DNA from: Aneurinibacillus thermoaerophilus
Lineage (GTDB): Bacteria; Bacillota; Bacilli; Aneurinibacillales; Aneurinibacillaceae
Assembly (NCBI RefSeq): GCF_900099925.1
Contig: NZ_FNDE01000002.1
Span: 124,001-188,000, forward strand
DNA length: 64,000 bases
Reading direction: 5' to 3'
The position numbers were made by a program, and so were the translations under genes. Under the pieces are notes generated by a model. The model had not been told where the DNA came from. It did not search any database and saw only the letters and a program-made list of their open reading frames with translations. This document shows positions 17,834 to 26,638 of the stretch, one piece after another (the stretch's first letter is position 1; the number at the start of each line of letters is the position of its first letter).

Positions 17834-19508
17834 ATGATGCAGGTTTCACAGTTGACAAAGCGCTCTCAGCGCTTTTTGATGCTTGAACGGCAACCGATTA
17901 ATCAGGATGGGTTTGTCACGGAATGGCCGGAAATGGGGTTTGTGGCTATGTCGAGCCCGAACGATCCGAATCCTTCCGTGAAAGTGGAGAATGGAAAGAT
18001 CGTTGAGTTGGACGGAAAGTCGAGAGCTGGATCGTTTTATCGCCGATTATGCGATAAACGCGAAGATAACCGAAAAAGTCATGGAGATGGACGGGCTGGA
18101 TATCGCGCGTATGCTCGTGGACATTCATGTTCCGCGCGCAGAGATTGTTAAACTGGCGGAGGGCATGACCCCGGCGAAAGTCGTTGAAGTTCTTAATCAT
18201 ATGAACGTGGTTGAAATGATGATGGAGCTTCAGAAAATGCGGGCCCGGAAAACTCCTTCCAACCAATGTCATGTTACCAATGTGAGGGACAATCCGGTTC
18301 TTATGGCCGCTGATGCCGCGGAGGCGGGGCTTAGGGGATTTGATGAACAAGAAACGACCGTAGGCATTGTGCGCTACGCACCGTTTAACGCCTTGGCGCT
18401 TCTTGTGGGTTCCCAGACTGCGCGCGGCGGTATTTTAACGCAGGATGCGCTGGAAGAAGCGACTGAATTGCGGCTTGCTATGCTGGGTCTGACTTCTTAC
18501 GCGGAAACGATTTCGATCTACGGTACCGAGTCCGTATTCGTTGACGGGGATGATACGCCGTGGTCGAAGTCATTTCTTGCTTCCGCATACGCATCCAGAG
18601 GAGCAAAAATGCGCTTTACGTCAGGCACAGGATCAGAGGTACAGATGGCAGGCGCGGAAGGAAAGTCAATGCTTTATCTGGAAGTGCGCTGCATCATGAT
18701 GGCCAAAGGCGCAGGAGTCCAAGGATTACAGAACGGATCGATCAGCTGCATCGGCGTACCGGCAGCCGTGCCGAGCGGCCTTAGAGCCGTACTGGCTGAA
18801 AATTTAGCGGCCATGATATTCGGTTTAGAAGTAGCATCTGGAAATGATCAGACGTTTTCCCATTCGGCAATACGCCGTAGCGCTAAAATGCTTTGTCAAA
18901 TGTTGCCGGGAACAGACTTTATTTTTTCCGGCTACAGCGCTGTACCGAACAGTGACAATATGTTTGCGGGATCGAATATGGATATCACCGATATGGACGA
19001 TTATTTAGTATTGCAGCGCGATATGATGGTGGACGGAGGCCTCAGGCCGGTAGACGAAGAAAGCGTGATTCAAATCCGGTATGAAGCGGCCAAGGCGCTC
19101 CAGGCAGTGTTTGATGAACTGGGCTTCCCCGTCATTACGGACGAAGAAGTGGAATGCGCGGCGTACGCCAGCAGCAGCGAAAACATGCCGCCACGGAACG
19201 TGGTAGAAGATTTAAAAGCAGCAGAACGGATTTTAACTGAAGGGATTACAGGATTGGATGTGGCATTAGCGCTTGCAAAACGTGGATACGGAGAAATTGC
19301 CGAGCGTGTGTTTGCTATGCTGAAACAGCGGGTCGCCGGAGATTATTTGCACACGTCGGCTATCATTAATAAAAACAATGTCGTCATTAGCGCGGTAAAT
19401 GATGAAAACGATTACGGAGGTCCGGGTACGGGATATCGCCTCAGTCCGGAAAGATGGGAGGAAATAAAAAATATCCGCCAAGCTATCAGCCCGCAGGACT
19501 TTGACTAA
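17834..19508 (+). pseudogene. pduC: B12-dependent diol/glycerol dehydratase large subunit, frameshifted
   Basis: Large (catalytic) subunit of adenosylcobalamin-dependent diol/glycerol dehydratase. The N-terminus (RFLMLERQPINQDGFVTEWP, ending KIVELDGK) is in one frame. From about 18020 the rest (LDRFIADYAIN, MTPAKVVEV, DGDDTPWSKSFLAS, FTSGTGSEVQM, QNGSISCIGVP and so on to the end) is in the next. Relative to the family about 5-8 residues are missing at the switch, so this is an out-of-frame deletion rather than a simple base slip. The downstream frame is otherwise intact for about 490 residues. Medium and small subunits are broken or absent, so no enzyme can be made. Confidence 0.88.
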
Positions 19509-19520
19509 GGAGGAGAGGGT

Positions 19521-19795
19521 ATGCCATCTACTGCTGTTGCGTTCAAAATAAACTGGAAGGAAAAAGGAACGGCAAAAAAAGGTGACGATCCGCATGAAGT
19601 AGTGGTTGCCGTCGGCCCGGCCTTCGGTGCGGCGATAAATAAGACGATCGTTCAAGTGGATCACGCGAGCGTGTTGCGAGAAGTTCTCGCCGGTATTGAA
19701 GAGCAGGGTGTAAAAGCACGTGTTATCCGCAGTCTTTCAACAGCGGATTTGGCATTTATGGCGCATCAGGCAGCTAAGCTTAGCGGTTCCGGTTA
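19521..19795 (+). pseudogene. pduD: Dehydratase medium subunit, N-terminal fragment
   Basis: Begins normally 12 bases after the large subunit stop behind AAGGAGGAGAG. It encodes the medium-subunit segment FKINWKEKG, EVVVAVGPAFG, VLREVLAGIEEQGVKARVIR, and DLAFMAHQAAKLSGSG. At GSG the homology stops and the frame runs on for about 40 meaningless residues to 19919. The rest of the medium subunit and the whole small subunit are missing, replaced by reactivase sequence in another frame. Confidence 0.82.
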
Positions 19796-20730
19796 TCGGC
19801 GATTTGGCGATGGATGTGATAAGCGAAACGGTCATTACCGAATCATCTATGATCGGTCACAATCCAGATACACCCGGCGGCACCGGATTAGGAATCGGGA
19901 CGACCGTGCAACTCGATGAACTTCCTGATACATGTGACGGTCAGGATTATATTGTAGTTATTCCTGAGGGAACTGACTACGAATGGGCGGCTTACCGCAT
20001 GAATCGAGCCTGTGGACAGGGATGCTCTATAACGGGCGCGATCGTGCAGAAAGATGACGGGGTGCTCATTTATAATCGTTTGCAACGCAAGATTCCGATC
20101 GTGGACGAAGTGGCGTATATCGAAAAAATTCCACTCGGAAAACGCGCGGCTGTAGAGGTAGCATTGCCTGGACATGTGATTCGCACGCTTAGCAACCCGT
20201 ATGGTCTGGCAACCGTTTTCGGGTTAACGCCGGAGGAGACGAAACGGATCGCCCCAATTGCCCGGGCGCTTGTCGGTAATAGGTCCGCGGTTGTTATCCG
20301 CACACCGCAGGGGGAAGTGATAGAGCGGAAAGTGGAAGCTGGTCGCATCACTTTCCACGGTCAAAGAAACAAGGTAGAAGTATCGATAAACGACGGAGCT
20401 GACATAATTATGCAGGGAATGGAGAGAGCGGGGCAGTTGCTGGATGCGGTTGGAGAAGCTGGTACCAACGTAGGGGGGATGCTCAACGGATTACGCCAGA
20501 ATCTGGCCGATGCAACCGGACAACCGTTTGACGCGATAACCATTGGCGATTTGCTGGCGGTCGATGCGATGATTCCGGTATCAGTTAGCGGGGCGATAGC
20601 AGGAGAACTTTCTATGGAAAGCGGTGTGGCCATTGCGTCCATGGTCAAGACGGAGCGGGTTCCGGTGCAGAAAGTGGCGCAGGCCGCGGTCAAAGCGTTT
20701 GAGAAGATGGCAACGCAGGTTAAGGCATAA
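19789..20730 (+). pseudogene. Diol dehydratase reactivase large subunit, internal fragment
   Basis: From PVIGDLAMDVISETVITES onward the frame matches the large subunit of diol/glycerol dehydratase reactivating factor (PduG/DdrA/DhaF), an ATP-dependent Hsp70-like chaperone that exchanges damaged cobalamin. Recognisable parts are MIGHNPDTPGG, QKDDGVLIYNRL, NPYGLATVFGLTPEETK, GTNVGGMLNGLRQ and DLLAVDAMIPVSVSG. The family is about 610 residues. Here about 90 N-terminal residues are missing and the match ends at MVKTER, so roughly 250 C-terminal residues are also gone. The final 25 residues are of unknown origin. Confidence 0.82.
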
Positions 20731-20757
20731 CTTTTCATTATGTAAAAAATGAAAAAA

Positions 20758-20788
20758 ACAAGCTCGCGGTCATTGCCTGCGAGCTTGT
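20758..20788 (-). terminator. Terminator between the dehydratase remnant and the GNAT gene
   Basis: The stem ACAAGCTCGC / GCGAGCTTGT has a run of A on its left side, so the T-run serves the minus-strand GNAT gene. It may also stop read-through from the plus strand. Confidence 0.82.
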
Positions 20789-20792
20789 CTTA

Positions 20793-21257
20793 CTACAATA
20801 ACCGCTTTTTCATAACATAATTCAAAAAAACCGAACCGTTGTGTTCTTTATTTTGGCTTTGTACGCACTGATAGCCCTGTGCTAAAAAGAACGGACGGGC
20901 TGTAATGCTCGCTTCTGCAAATACTTCCGTAAGACCGAGCGCTCTGGCTTCGGTTTCAAGCTGAGCTAACAAGCCGGAGCCTACGCCTTTGCGCTGAAAG
21001 TCTTTGTGCGCATACAGGCAATTGATATAGCCGTTGCGCGCCAAGTCGCCGAAGCCAATAATAACGCTATCTTGTTCGGCTACGTATGAGATATTATACG
21101 CAAGCATTTGTCCCCACTTATCGGCAGCCAGTGCTTCCGGAGCCCAAGCGTCTACCTGTTCTTTTGAATAGTCTCTGGCGTTAATCGTATGAACCGTATC
21201 GTAGAACAACTGCCGAATTTGTTCTGCGTCCTGTGGTTCAAATCTTCTAATCTTCAT
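20793..21257 (-). CDS. GNAT-family N-acetyltransferase
   Basis: Acetyl-CoA-dependent acyltransferase of unknown substrate, 154 residues. The pyrophosphate-binding loop is visible as QRKGVGSGLLAQLE, with the preceding strand NCLYAHKDF and a C-terminal FLAQGYQCVQ segment typical of YafP-like GNATs. Its ATG overlaps the 3' end of the small yycC gene upstream by 11 bases, so they are translationally coupled. It is intact although it lies inside a region rich in broken genes. Confidence 0.87.
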   Translation of the reverse strand: MKIRRFEPQDAEQIRQLFYDTVHTINARDYSKEQVDAWAPEALAADKWGQMLAYNISYVAEQDSVIIGFGDLARNGYINCLYAHKDFQRKGVGSGLLAQLETEARALGLTEVFAEASITARPFFLAQGYQCVQSQNKEHNGSVFLNYVMKKRLL

Positions 21258-21402
21258 TTTTCTCCGTTTTTTCTTGTTTGGCCAGTTCGGTTATTTTTTG
21301 GAGCAGAATGTGCTGGGGCATATGCATAATCTGCTCAATCGGTATATTTAGCTTTTCAGATAGCATTTTAGCTGTTTCAAGTGAAATAGGGTTTGGTCTC
21401 AT
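21247..21402 (-). CDS. yycC: YycC-family small protein, 51 aa
   Basis: A 51-residue protein starting at 21402 behind GAGGAGGC. It begins MRPNPISLETAKMLSEKLN and has the conserved core IEQIMHMPQHILLQK, characteristic of the Bacillus YycC family of unknown function. The C-terminal tail is charged (KQEKTEKNED). Its stop lies inside the start of the GNAT gene. A degenerate paralogue without a start codon is at 16570-16701. Confidence 0.85.
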   Translation of the reverse strand: MRPNPISLETAKMLSEKLNIPIEQIMHMPQHILLQKITELAKQEKTEKNED

Positions 21403-21444
21403 AGTATAAGCCTCCTCTTTTTATATCATACCATTATAGCAGAC

Positions 21445-21471
21445 AAAAAAAGAACGACGCTAAGGTCGTTC
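21445..21471 (-). terminator. Terminator of the thioredoxin-like gene
   Basis: The stem GAACGAC / GTCGTTC is followed on the minus strand by seven T. It lies just past the 21476 stop. Confidence 0.8.
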
Positions 21472-21475
21472 CCGG

Positions 21476-21817
21476 TTAACATGACAGGGAGGAGAGAACC
21501 TCGCGCAGCTCACGGACAATCGTCTCCTGGTATTTCGTGCCTTCACCATACTCCGCAAGCATTTTTGCGCGCGCTTCTTTGATTTTTTCTTCGTAATCGG
21601 GCGCGTTGCGTACTACGTCGCCGCACCAATCGGCTGCAAGGATCAAACAACGCCAGTCACTCTTTTGGCGCAGAGATGTGAAAAACGCCTTTTCTCCTTT
21701 CGGCCACGTAAAGCGGTGGTACCAATCATGGAACACTTCCTTGTTTTTTGTCATTCCTTCCATAAATTGAGCCGGAGTCAATCCTGTGTTGAACTTTTCT
21801 TTCAAGTTTATGCCCAC
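21476..21817 (-). pseudogene. Thioredoxin-like family protein with internal deletion
   Basis: Start GTG 21817 behind AAGGAGG. The N-terminal part (NLKEKFNTGLTPAQFMEGMT, DWYHRFTWP, CLILAADWCGDVVRN) matches a Bacillus thioredoxin-like family of about 185-190 residues. The C-terminal part (APDYEEKIKEARAKMLAEYG, ETIVRELREVL) matches its end. From my memory of the family, about 70 central residues, including the cis-Pro strand of the thioredoxin fold, are missing and the join at VVRN/APDYE is in frame. The product is 113 residues. It is probably non-functional, but because the frame is open it could be expressed. Confidence 0.65.
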
Positions 21818-21970
21818 TATTAAAGCCTCCTTACAGGATATATATTTCCTAATGTTTCGACATTCTGTTTTGCCAAAGAGCATATATTATGTGTGTTTCG
21901 GTAAAAGAAAAAAACTCCTGCCTACAGATGTGCGATAAGGTTCTTGATTTTTTGGTGGCAATAAGGAAAA

Positions 21971-22213
21971 GTGTACATGTGCGGAAGAATGGTATATCGT
22001 ACCAGGCGCACAATTACGACGGAAGCACGGGTGGAAGCGGAAAGCGGAACGTTGCTGGCGATGGCGACGGGAAGTTTTCGGGTGTTGAAATCATCAAGCG
22101 ACACAAGCGATAGGAGGAAAATCAAAAGAAAAGAACGAGGCGATCTTATGCATGATTACGAACCGCCTCGTTTTTTATTCATTCCTTTTAAATATCCGAA
22201 CAAAATTTATTGA
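21971..22213 (+). pseudogene. Hotdog thioesterase C-terminal remnant
   Basis: Only the segment VYRTRRTITTEARVEAESG followed by TLLAMATGSFRVL resembles a known family, namely the last two strands of a PaaI-type thioesterase. The upstream portion of such a protein is partly visible in another frame (DFLVAIRKSVHVRK at about 21945-21985) and then disappears. The frame runs past the expected end to 22213 through the terminator hairpin. No ribosome binding site is visible. I read it as a 5'-deleted, frameshifted relic. Confidence 0.45.
22134..22177 (+). terminator. Terminator hairpin
   Basis: The arms AACGAGGCG and CGCCTCGTT are followed by TTTTATT. Reading leftward a mixed T-rich tract also follows, so it can serve the minus-strand small gene at 22188-22349 as well. 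Confidence 0.75.
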
Positions 22214-22349
22214 ACTCTTCACGCGAGACTTTGCATCGTCCATCCGGAAACAGGAGGTAGACGTCGTTCTCCGTTTCTTTAATCACCATGCCGTGTTGCG
22301 GCAGAATTTTATCGTAACCTTTTGTTGTACGGATTTGTACAAGTTTCAT
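22188..22349 (-). CDS. Hypothetical small protein, 53 aa
   Basis: ATG 22349 lies behind GAGGAGGTTGTATGTC; a longer in-frame reading lacks a ribosome binding site. The sequence (MKLVQIRTTKGYDKILPQHG, VYLLFPDGRCKVSREEF) has a regular beta-rich, charged composition. I do not recognise the family. It is monocistronic, with the terminator at 22134-22177 downstream. The 290 bases between its start and lutA are AT-rich with no firm promoter call. Confidence 0.6.
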   Translation of the reverse strand: MKLVQIRTTKGYDKILPQHGMVIKETENDVYLLFPDGRCKVSREEFNKFCSDI

Positions 22350-22643
22350 GACATACAACCTCCTCGTTTGGATTGGTTTTGTAATTAACATATTAACATT
22401 TCATTAATTTAATGTAAAGATTTTGTTAAAAAATATTCCAATCTATTGACAAACCTGTCTTTTTTGAGTTTTCATGGCTTTTCGCAAAGAAGAAGATTGG
22501 CCCGTATTATTCTTATATATATATGAGATAAAATTTTTTAATTCCAAAGAAATTTCTATATCGTGGATATTTATTGGCAGTGGTTTTTCTATTCTGTAAA
22601 ATAAAAAAATACAAAAAATAAAACGGCAGAGAGGGGAGAAGAA

Positions 22644-23372
22644 ATGAAAGTTTCTTTGTTTATCACCTGTCTTTCAGATGTGTTTTTTCCACATGTTGGA
22701 CAGAGTGTGGTAGAAGTATTAGAACGGTATGGAGTAGAAGTCGATTTTTCGCAGGCGCAAACGTGTTGCGGCCAGCCCGCGTACAATAGCGGTTACCATA
22801 AAGACGCTCGCAAAGCGGCGAAACACATGGTGGAAGTGTTCGGAGACAGCGAATATGTGGTTGCCCCTTCAGGTTCCTGTGTGGCGATGATTCGCCATTA
22901 TTATCCTGAGTTGTTAAAAGACAATGCGCTCTGGTATAAGCGTGCTAAAGCGGTAGCCGAGAAAACATATGAGTTCTCCGAATTTCTTGTTCATGTGTTA
23001 AAAGTGGATAAAGTTGACGCCCATTTGCGGACGACTGCGACATATCATCACTCCTGTCATATGAGCCGCGGCCTTGGGCTTAAGCAAGAACCAGCGGCGC
23101 TGCTGTCGCAGGTGGAGGGTCTCAGAATGGAAGAGTTGCCCTATTGTCAGGATTGTTGTGGCTTCGGGGGAACGTTTGCAGCGAAAATGAGCGCGATTTC
23201 AGAAGCGATGGTAGATGAAAAAATTAAGCATATCGAAGAGACGGGAGCGAACGTCCTTATTGGCTCAGATATGGGGTGCTTAATGAACATTGGCGGACGG
23301 CTGCGCCGGAGTGGAAAAGAGATACAAGTGATGCATGTAGCCGAAGTGCTGGCGAGAGGAGGAACGAAATGA
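22644..23372 (+). CDS. lutA: L-lactate utilisation protein LutA
   Basis: Subunit of the iron-sulfur LutABC complex that oxidises L-lactate to pyruvate for growth on lactate. The 242-residue protein has two CCG domains ([10 protein letters not shown] and CQDCCGFGG) that bind a heterodisulfide-reductase-type cluster. The ATG is preceded by GAGGGGAGAAG. Its TGA overlaps the lutB ATG (ATGA), showing tight coupling. No LutR repressor gene is adjacent. Confidence 0.95.
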   Translation: MKVSLFITCLSDVFFPHVGQSVVEVLERYGVEVDFSQAQTCCGQPAYNSGYHKDARKAAKHMVEVFGDSEYVVAPSGSCVAMIRHYYPELLKDNALWYKRAKAVAEKTYEFSEFLVHVLKVDKVDAHLRTTATYHHSCHMSRGLGLKQEPAALLSQVEGLRMEELPYCQDCCGFGGTFAAKMSAISEAMVDEKIKHIEETGANVLIGSDMGCLMNIGGRLRRSGKEIQVMHVAEVLARGGTK

Positions 23373-24790
23373 GCGGGCAACCGATCACGTTTTTTGGGCG
23401 TGTAGAAAAAGCGCTTGGTGATGAACAGCTGCGCAAAGCGGTGCCGTTTACGCAGGATAGGCTGCGCGCTGGTCGATTTCAGGCGGCGGACGAGCTGGGG
23501 AATATAGAAGAATGGCGCGATTTAGCGGCACAAATACGGGCCCATACGCTTGAAAATTTAGATAGCTATTTGGAACAGCTGGCGCTGAACGTAGAGAAGA
23601 ACGGGGGGTATGTTCATTTTGCTTCTACGGCGGCGGATGCGGTAAATCACGTACTTCGCATCGCGCAAGAAAAAAACGCACGTTCCGTTGTGAAATCAAA
23701 ATCCATGGTTTCGGAAGAGATTCACTTAAACAAGCACTTGGAAGCACAAGGGTTGCGCGTCATTGAATCCGACTTGGGCGAATATATTATCCAGCTGGCC
23801 AAAGAGACGCCCTCCCATTTGATCGCGCCCGCTATTCATAAAACGAGGGCGCAAGTAGCGGAGCTGTTTTCAGAAGTGGCGGGACGTGCGCTTTCGGATG
23901 AGACGGAAGTGTTGTGCCAGTTCGCGCGCGAAGAATTGAGACGCGAGTTTCTGGAAGCGGACATTGGCATTTCTGGCTGTAATTTCGCTGTAGCAGAATC
24001 AGGCTCAATTGTGTTAATCAGTAATGAAGGCAATGCGCGTCTGACGACGACACTGCCGAAGGTTCATATCGCCATTATGGGCATGGAGCGGCTTGTCCCG
24101 ACTTGGAGCGAACTCGACATTGTGGTTTCGATGCTGACACGCAGCGCGACCGGACAAAAAATCAGCGTATACATGACGGTAATGAGCGGACCGCGGCGTC
24201 GTGGAGATATTGACGGGCCAGAGGAGTTTCACTTGATTGTGCTGGACAATGGGCGCTCCGACATTCTTGGCACGGCTTATCAAGAGGTGCTGAAATGCAT
24301 TCGCTGTGGAGCTTGTTTAAATGTATGTCCGGTATACCGTCATATCGGCGGCCATGCGTACGGCGGCGTATACAGCGGACCGATCGGAGCTGTGTTGACA
24401 CCGCTTTTCGAAGGGTACGAAGAATGGAAAGAGTTGCCGTATTCATCGAGCTTGTGCGGCGCCTGTACCGAAGTTTGTCCGGTCAAAATTCCGCTTCATG
24501 ATTTGCTGATTGAGCACAGGAAAGATGAAGTGGAACAGGGACATGTCTCTTGGCAGGAGAAGTTTGCATTTAAAGTGTTCGGCTATTTAACCTCTCATCC
24601 TTCCCTGTACGACAAAGCGGTACGTACGGGGCACGTAGCCACCGGTTGGCTTGCGAAAGAAGGTGTCATCGAAAAGGGACCTGGCCTGCTTGCTGGTTGG
24701 ACAAGCATACGCGATTTGCCGCGCCCGGCCAAGCAATCGTTTCGTGAATGGTGGAAGCAAGAGAAGGAGGGACGAGGACGTGACAATTAA
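23369..24790 (+). CDS. lutB: Iron-sulfur electron-transfer protein LutB
   Basis: Central subunit of the lactate oxidation complex, 473 residues. It combines a LUD domain ([27 protein letters not shown]) with two 4Fe-4S ferredoxin motifs, [14 protein letters not shown] and [11 protein letters not shown], in the C-terminal third. The start at 23369 overlaps lutA; a longer in-frame reading inside lutA is not supported by a ribosome binding site. It overlaps lutC by 11 bases. Confidence 0.95.
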   Translation: MSGQPITFFGRVEKALGDEQLRKAVPFTQDRLRAGRFQAADELGNIEEWRDLAAQIRAHTLENLDSYLEQLALNVEKNGGYVHFASTAADAVNHVLRIAQEKNARSVVKSKSMVSEEIHLNKHLEAQGLRVIESDLGEYIIQLAKETPSHLIAPAIHKTRAQVAELFSEVAGRALSDETEVLCQFAREELRREFLEADIGISGCNFAVAESGSIVLISNEGNARLTTTLPKVHIAIMGMERLVPTWSELDIVVSMLTRSATGQKISVYMTVMSGPRRRGDIDGPEEFHLIVLDNGRSDILGTAYQEVLKCIRCGACLNVCPVYRHIGGHAYGGVYSGPIGAVLTPLFEGYEEWKELPYSSSLCGACTEVCPVKIPLHDLLIEHRKDEVEQGHVSWQEKFAFKVFGYLTSHPSLYDKAVRTGHVATGWLAKEGVIEKGPGLLAGWTSIRDLPRPAKQSFREWWKQEKEGRGRDN

Positions 24791-25490
24791 GCAGCGGGAA
24801 GAATTTTTGGCACGGATCGCTAACCGCCTTGGACGTCCACGGCGCAGTGGAGTGATGCCGCCTGATTGGATGGTGAAACCGTATGTGCATTTGCATGCAG
24901 GGTTGAACCAGGAAACGTTAATCAAGCAGTTTATCGAAAACCTGCGGGCATTGCACACTGAAGTGCTACGGGCTTCGCGCGGGGAGCTCGGGAAGGCGTT
25001 GGAGCGTATTGTTGAAGATTCTGCGGCACGTTCTGTCGTTTATTGGAATGATGAACGGTTACAGAAGATTGGACTCGACGATTGGCTGACACAGCGCGGG
25101 ATTGCGCATCAAGTTTGGGATGTTTTGTTAGATGAACAGGAACTCCGCCATCGTGCAGCAGGGGTTGATATGGGGATTGCATACGCCGAACTGGGATTGT
25201 CGGAAACAGGAACAGTTATGCTCTGGAATGGCGGCGGACGCGGTCGCTTGGTAAGCTTGCTCCCGCCTGTGTTTGTCGCTGTGATTTCCGAAAATACGAT
25301 CATTCCGCGTCTTACCGAAGCGATGGCGTATGTACGTGGGAAGATGTCAGAAGGATTGCCGGCTTGCATTAATTTTATTACGGGACCGAGCCGGACAGGG
25401 GATATTGAGGCAGATCTTGCGTTTGGTGTACACGGGCCTGGCAAGGTTTATGTCATACTGTTGCAAGAGCAAGAAAATATCTACGAATAA
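24780..25490 (+). CDS. lutC: Lactate utilisation protein LutC
   Basis: LUD-domain protein of 236 residues, third member of the L-lactate oxidation operon. GTG 24780 is behind AAGGAGGGACGAGG and gives the usual LutC N-terminus with the REEFLARIANRLGR segment. The conserved region GIAYAELGLSETGTVML and FITGPSRTGDIEADLAFGVH are present. The terminator at 25557 closes the operon. Confidence 0.94.
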   Translation: MTIKQREEFLARIANRLGRPRRSGVMPPDWMVKPYVHLHAGLNQETLIKQFIENLRALHTEVLRASRGELGKALERIVEDSAARSVVYWNDERLQKIGLDDWLTQRGIAHQVWDVLLDEQELRHRAAGVDMGIAYAELGLSETGTVMLWNGGGRGRLVSLLPPVFVAVISENTIIPRLTEAMAYVRGKMSEGLPACINFITGPSRTGDIEADLAFGVHGPGKVYVILLQEQENIYE

Positions 25491-25556
25491 AGGGGACGAA
25501 AAGCTTATTTCTCTTTTAAAGATGAAACAAAAATAATAGAATAAAAATGAGATAGA

Positions 25557-25581
25557 AGCGGCACGCGGGCCGCTTTTTTCT
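25557..25581 (+). terminator. Terminator of the lut operon
   Basis: The arms AGCGGC and GCCGCT are followed by six T, 67 bases after lutC. Confidence 0.82.
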
Positions 25582-25650
25582 TTGTTGGCTCGCGGAATAA
25601 AGACGATGTTTTCTTTCGCTTAATGCGCGAGCTGAGAGAAAGGAGAAAAG

Positions 25651-25929
25651 ATGGATCAAGAAATGACATGGCTAATTGGCTACGCTGTGGTGATAAATGT
25701 AGCAGGGTTTATTTTGATGGGGGCTGACAAGCGGAGGGCCCGGCGCGGTTTGTGGCGGATTAAAGAAAAAACGCTGTTTCTTGCGGCGCTGCTCGGCGGA
25801 GCGGTTGGTTGTTTGGCGGGAATGTACACATTCAGGCATAAGACGAAGCATTGGCGGTTCGTTGCCGGGATTCCCACTATTTTGTTGCTGGAAATACTAC
25901 TCGTATGGTTCTTGATGAATGAGAGGTAA
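25651..25929 (+). CDS. DUF1294 family membrane protein
   Basis: A 92-residue integral membrane protein with an N-terminal helix (LIGYAVVINVAGFILMGADKRRA), the basic cytoplasmic loop RRARRGLWRIKEKTL, a glycine-rich second helix (FLAALLGGAVGCLAGMYTF), then HKTKHWRF and a third helix. This layout is diagnostic of DUF1294, whose function is unknown. AGAAAGGAGAAAAG precedes the ATG. It is followed 3 bases later by the DUF218 gene. Confidence 0.85.
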   Translation: MDQEMTWLIGYAVVINVAGFILMGADKRRARRGLWRIKEKTLFLAALLGGAVGCLAGMYTFRHKTKHWRFVAGIPTILLLEILLVWFLMNER

Positions 25930-25932
25930 ACT

Positions 25933-26562
25933 TTGGACATGATGAAGAGAATTTTCATGAAGAAAAAAAGAATCGTATTTGGTGCGTGCGTATTTTTTTT
26001 GATTGCTATTTTTTTATTATACAAACCGATTTTAAATGGAATGGCACACTATCTTGTATATCCTGACAAAAAGCAAAAAAGCGATTATATCATTCTGCTT
26101 GGCGGAGAGAGGGATGGCCAGCGCACGCGTAAAGCGGCTGAATTATATAAAGCCGGGCTTGCACCCAAAATTATCGTATCGTCCGGCGCGCGAATTTCCT
26201 GGCGCACAACCGAGAGCAAAGAGATGGTGGCGCTGCTTAAGCAACTGGGTGTTCCGAATGAAGACATTATTCTTGAACAGAAATCGCGCAGCACGTACGA
26301 GAACGCATTGTATACGCGGGAATTGCTGAAAGGGAAAACGCTGCATCATAAGCGCATTACACTGGTAACGGACAACTGGCATACACGTCGCTCCATATTT
26401 ATTTTCCGGAAGGTGTTTATGGACAGTGGGATCGAAGTGAATAGTGTTGCCTCTTATTCATTGGAAAAGGTGTGGCTGGACAACTGGTGGCAAGACCATG
26501 AAAGCACGCAGGAAATTTTAACGGAATGGGCGCGCCTGGTTGTATATTGGATTAAATACTAG
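25933..26562 (+). CDS. YdcF/DUF218 family protein
   Basis: Membrane-anchored DUF218 (SanA/YdcF-type) protein, 209 residues from TTG 25933 (AGAGGT just upstream; ATG 25939 is an alternative). A basic N-terminus and one transmembrane helix are followed by the DUF218 core SDYIILLGGERDGQRTRKAAEL, with later motifs SGARISWRTTESKEM, SRSTYENALYTRELL and TDNWHTRRS. The family is thought to act near the cell envelope, but the reaction is not established. Confidence 0.82.
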   Translation: MDMMKRIFMKKKRIVFGACVFFLIAIFLLYKPILNGMAHYLVYPDKKQKSDYIILLGGERDGQRTRKAAELYKAGLAPKIIVSSGARISWRTTESKEMVALLKQLGVPNEDIILEQKSRSTYENALYTRELLKGKTLHHKRITLVTDNWHTRRSIFIFRKVFMDSGIEVNSVASYSLEKVWLDNWWQDHESTQEILTEWARLVVYWIKY

Positions 26563-26638
26563 CTTTCTTATGCTTTCTGGTGCGAATAATTTGGTAAGAT
26601 GGAAATGAGTACGTAATCCAGCGTGAAAGGAAGATAGT

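Noticed and set aside
22440-22480. lutA promoter with TTGACA at 22446
   Set aside because: No -10 element is found at the right distance, so I did not list it as a promoter.
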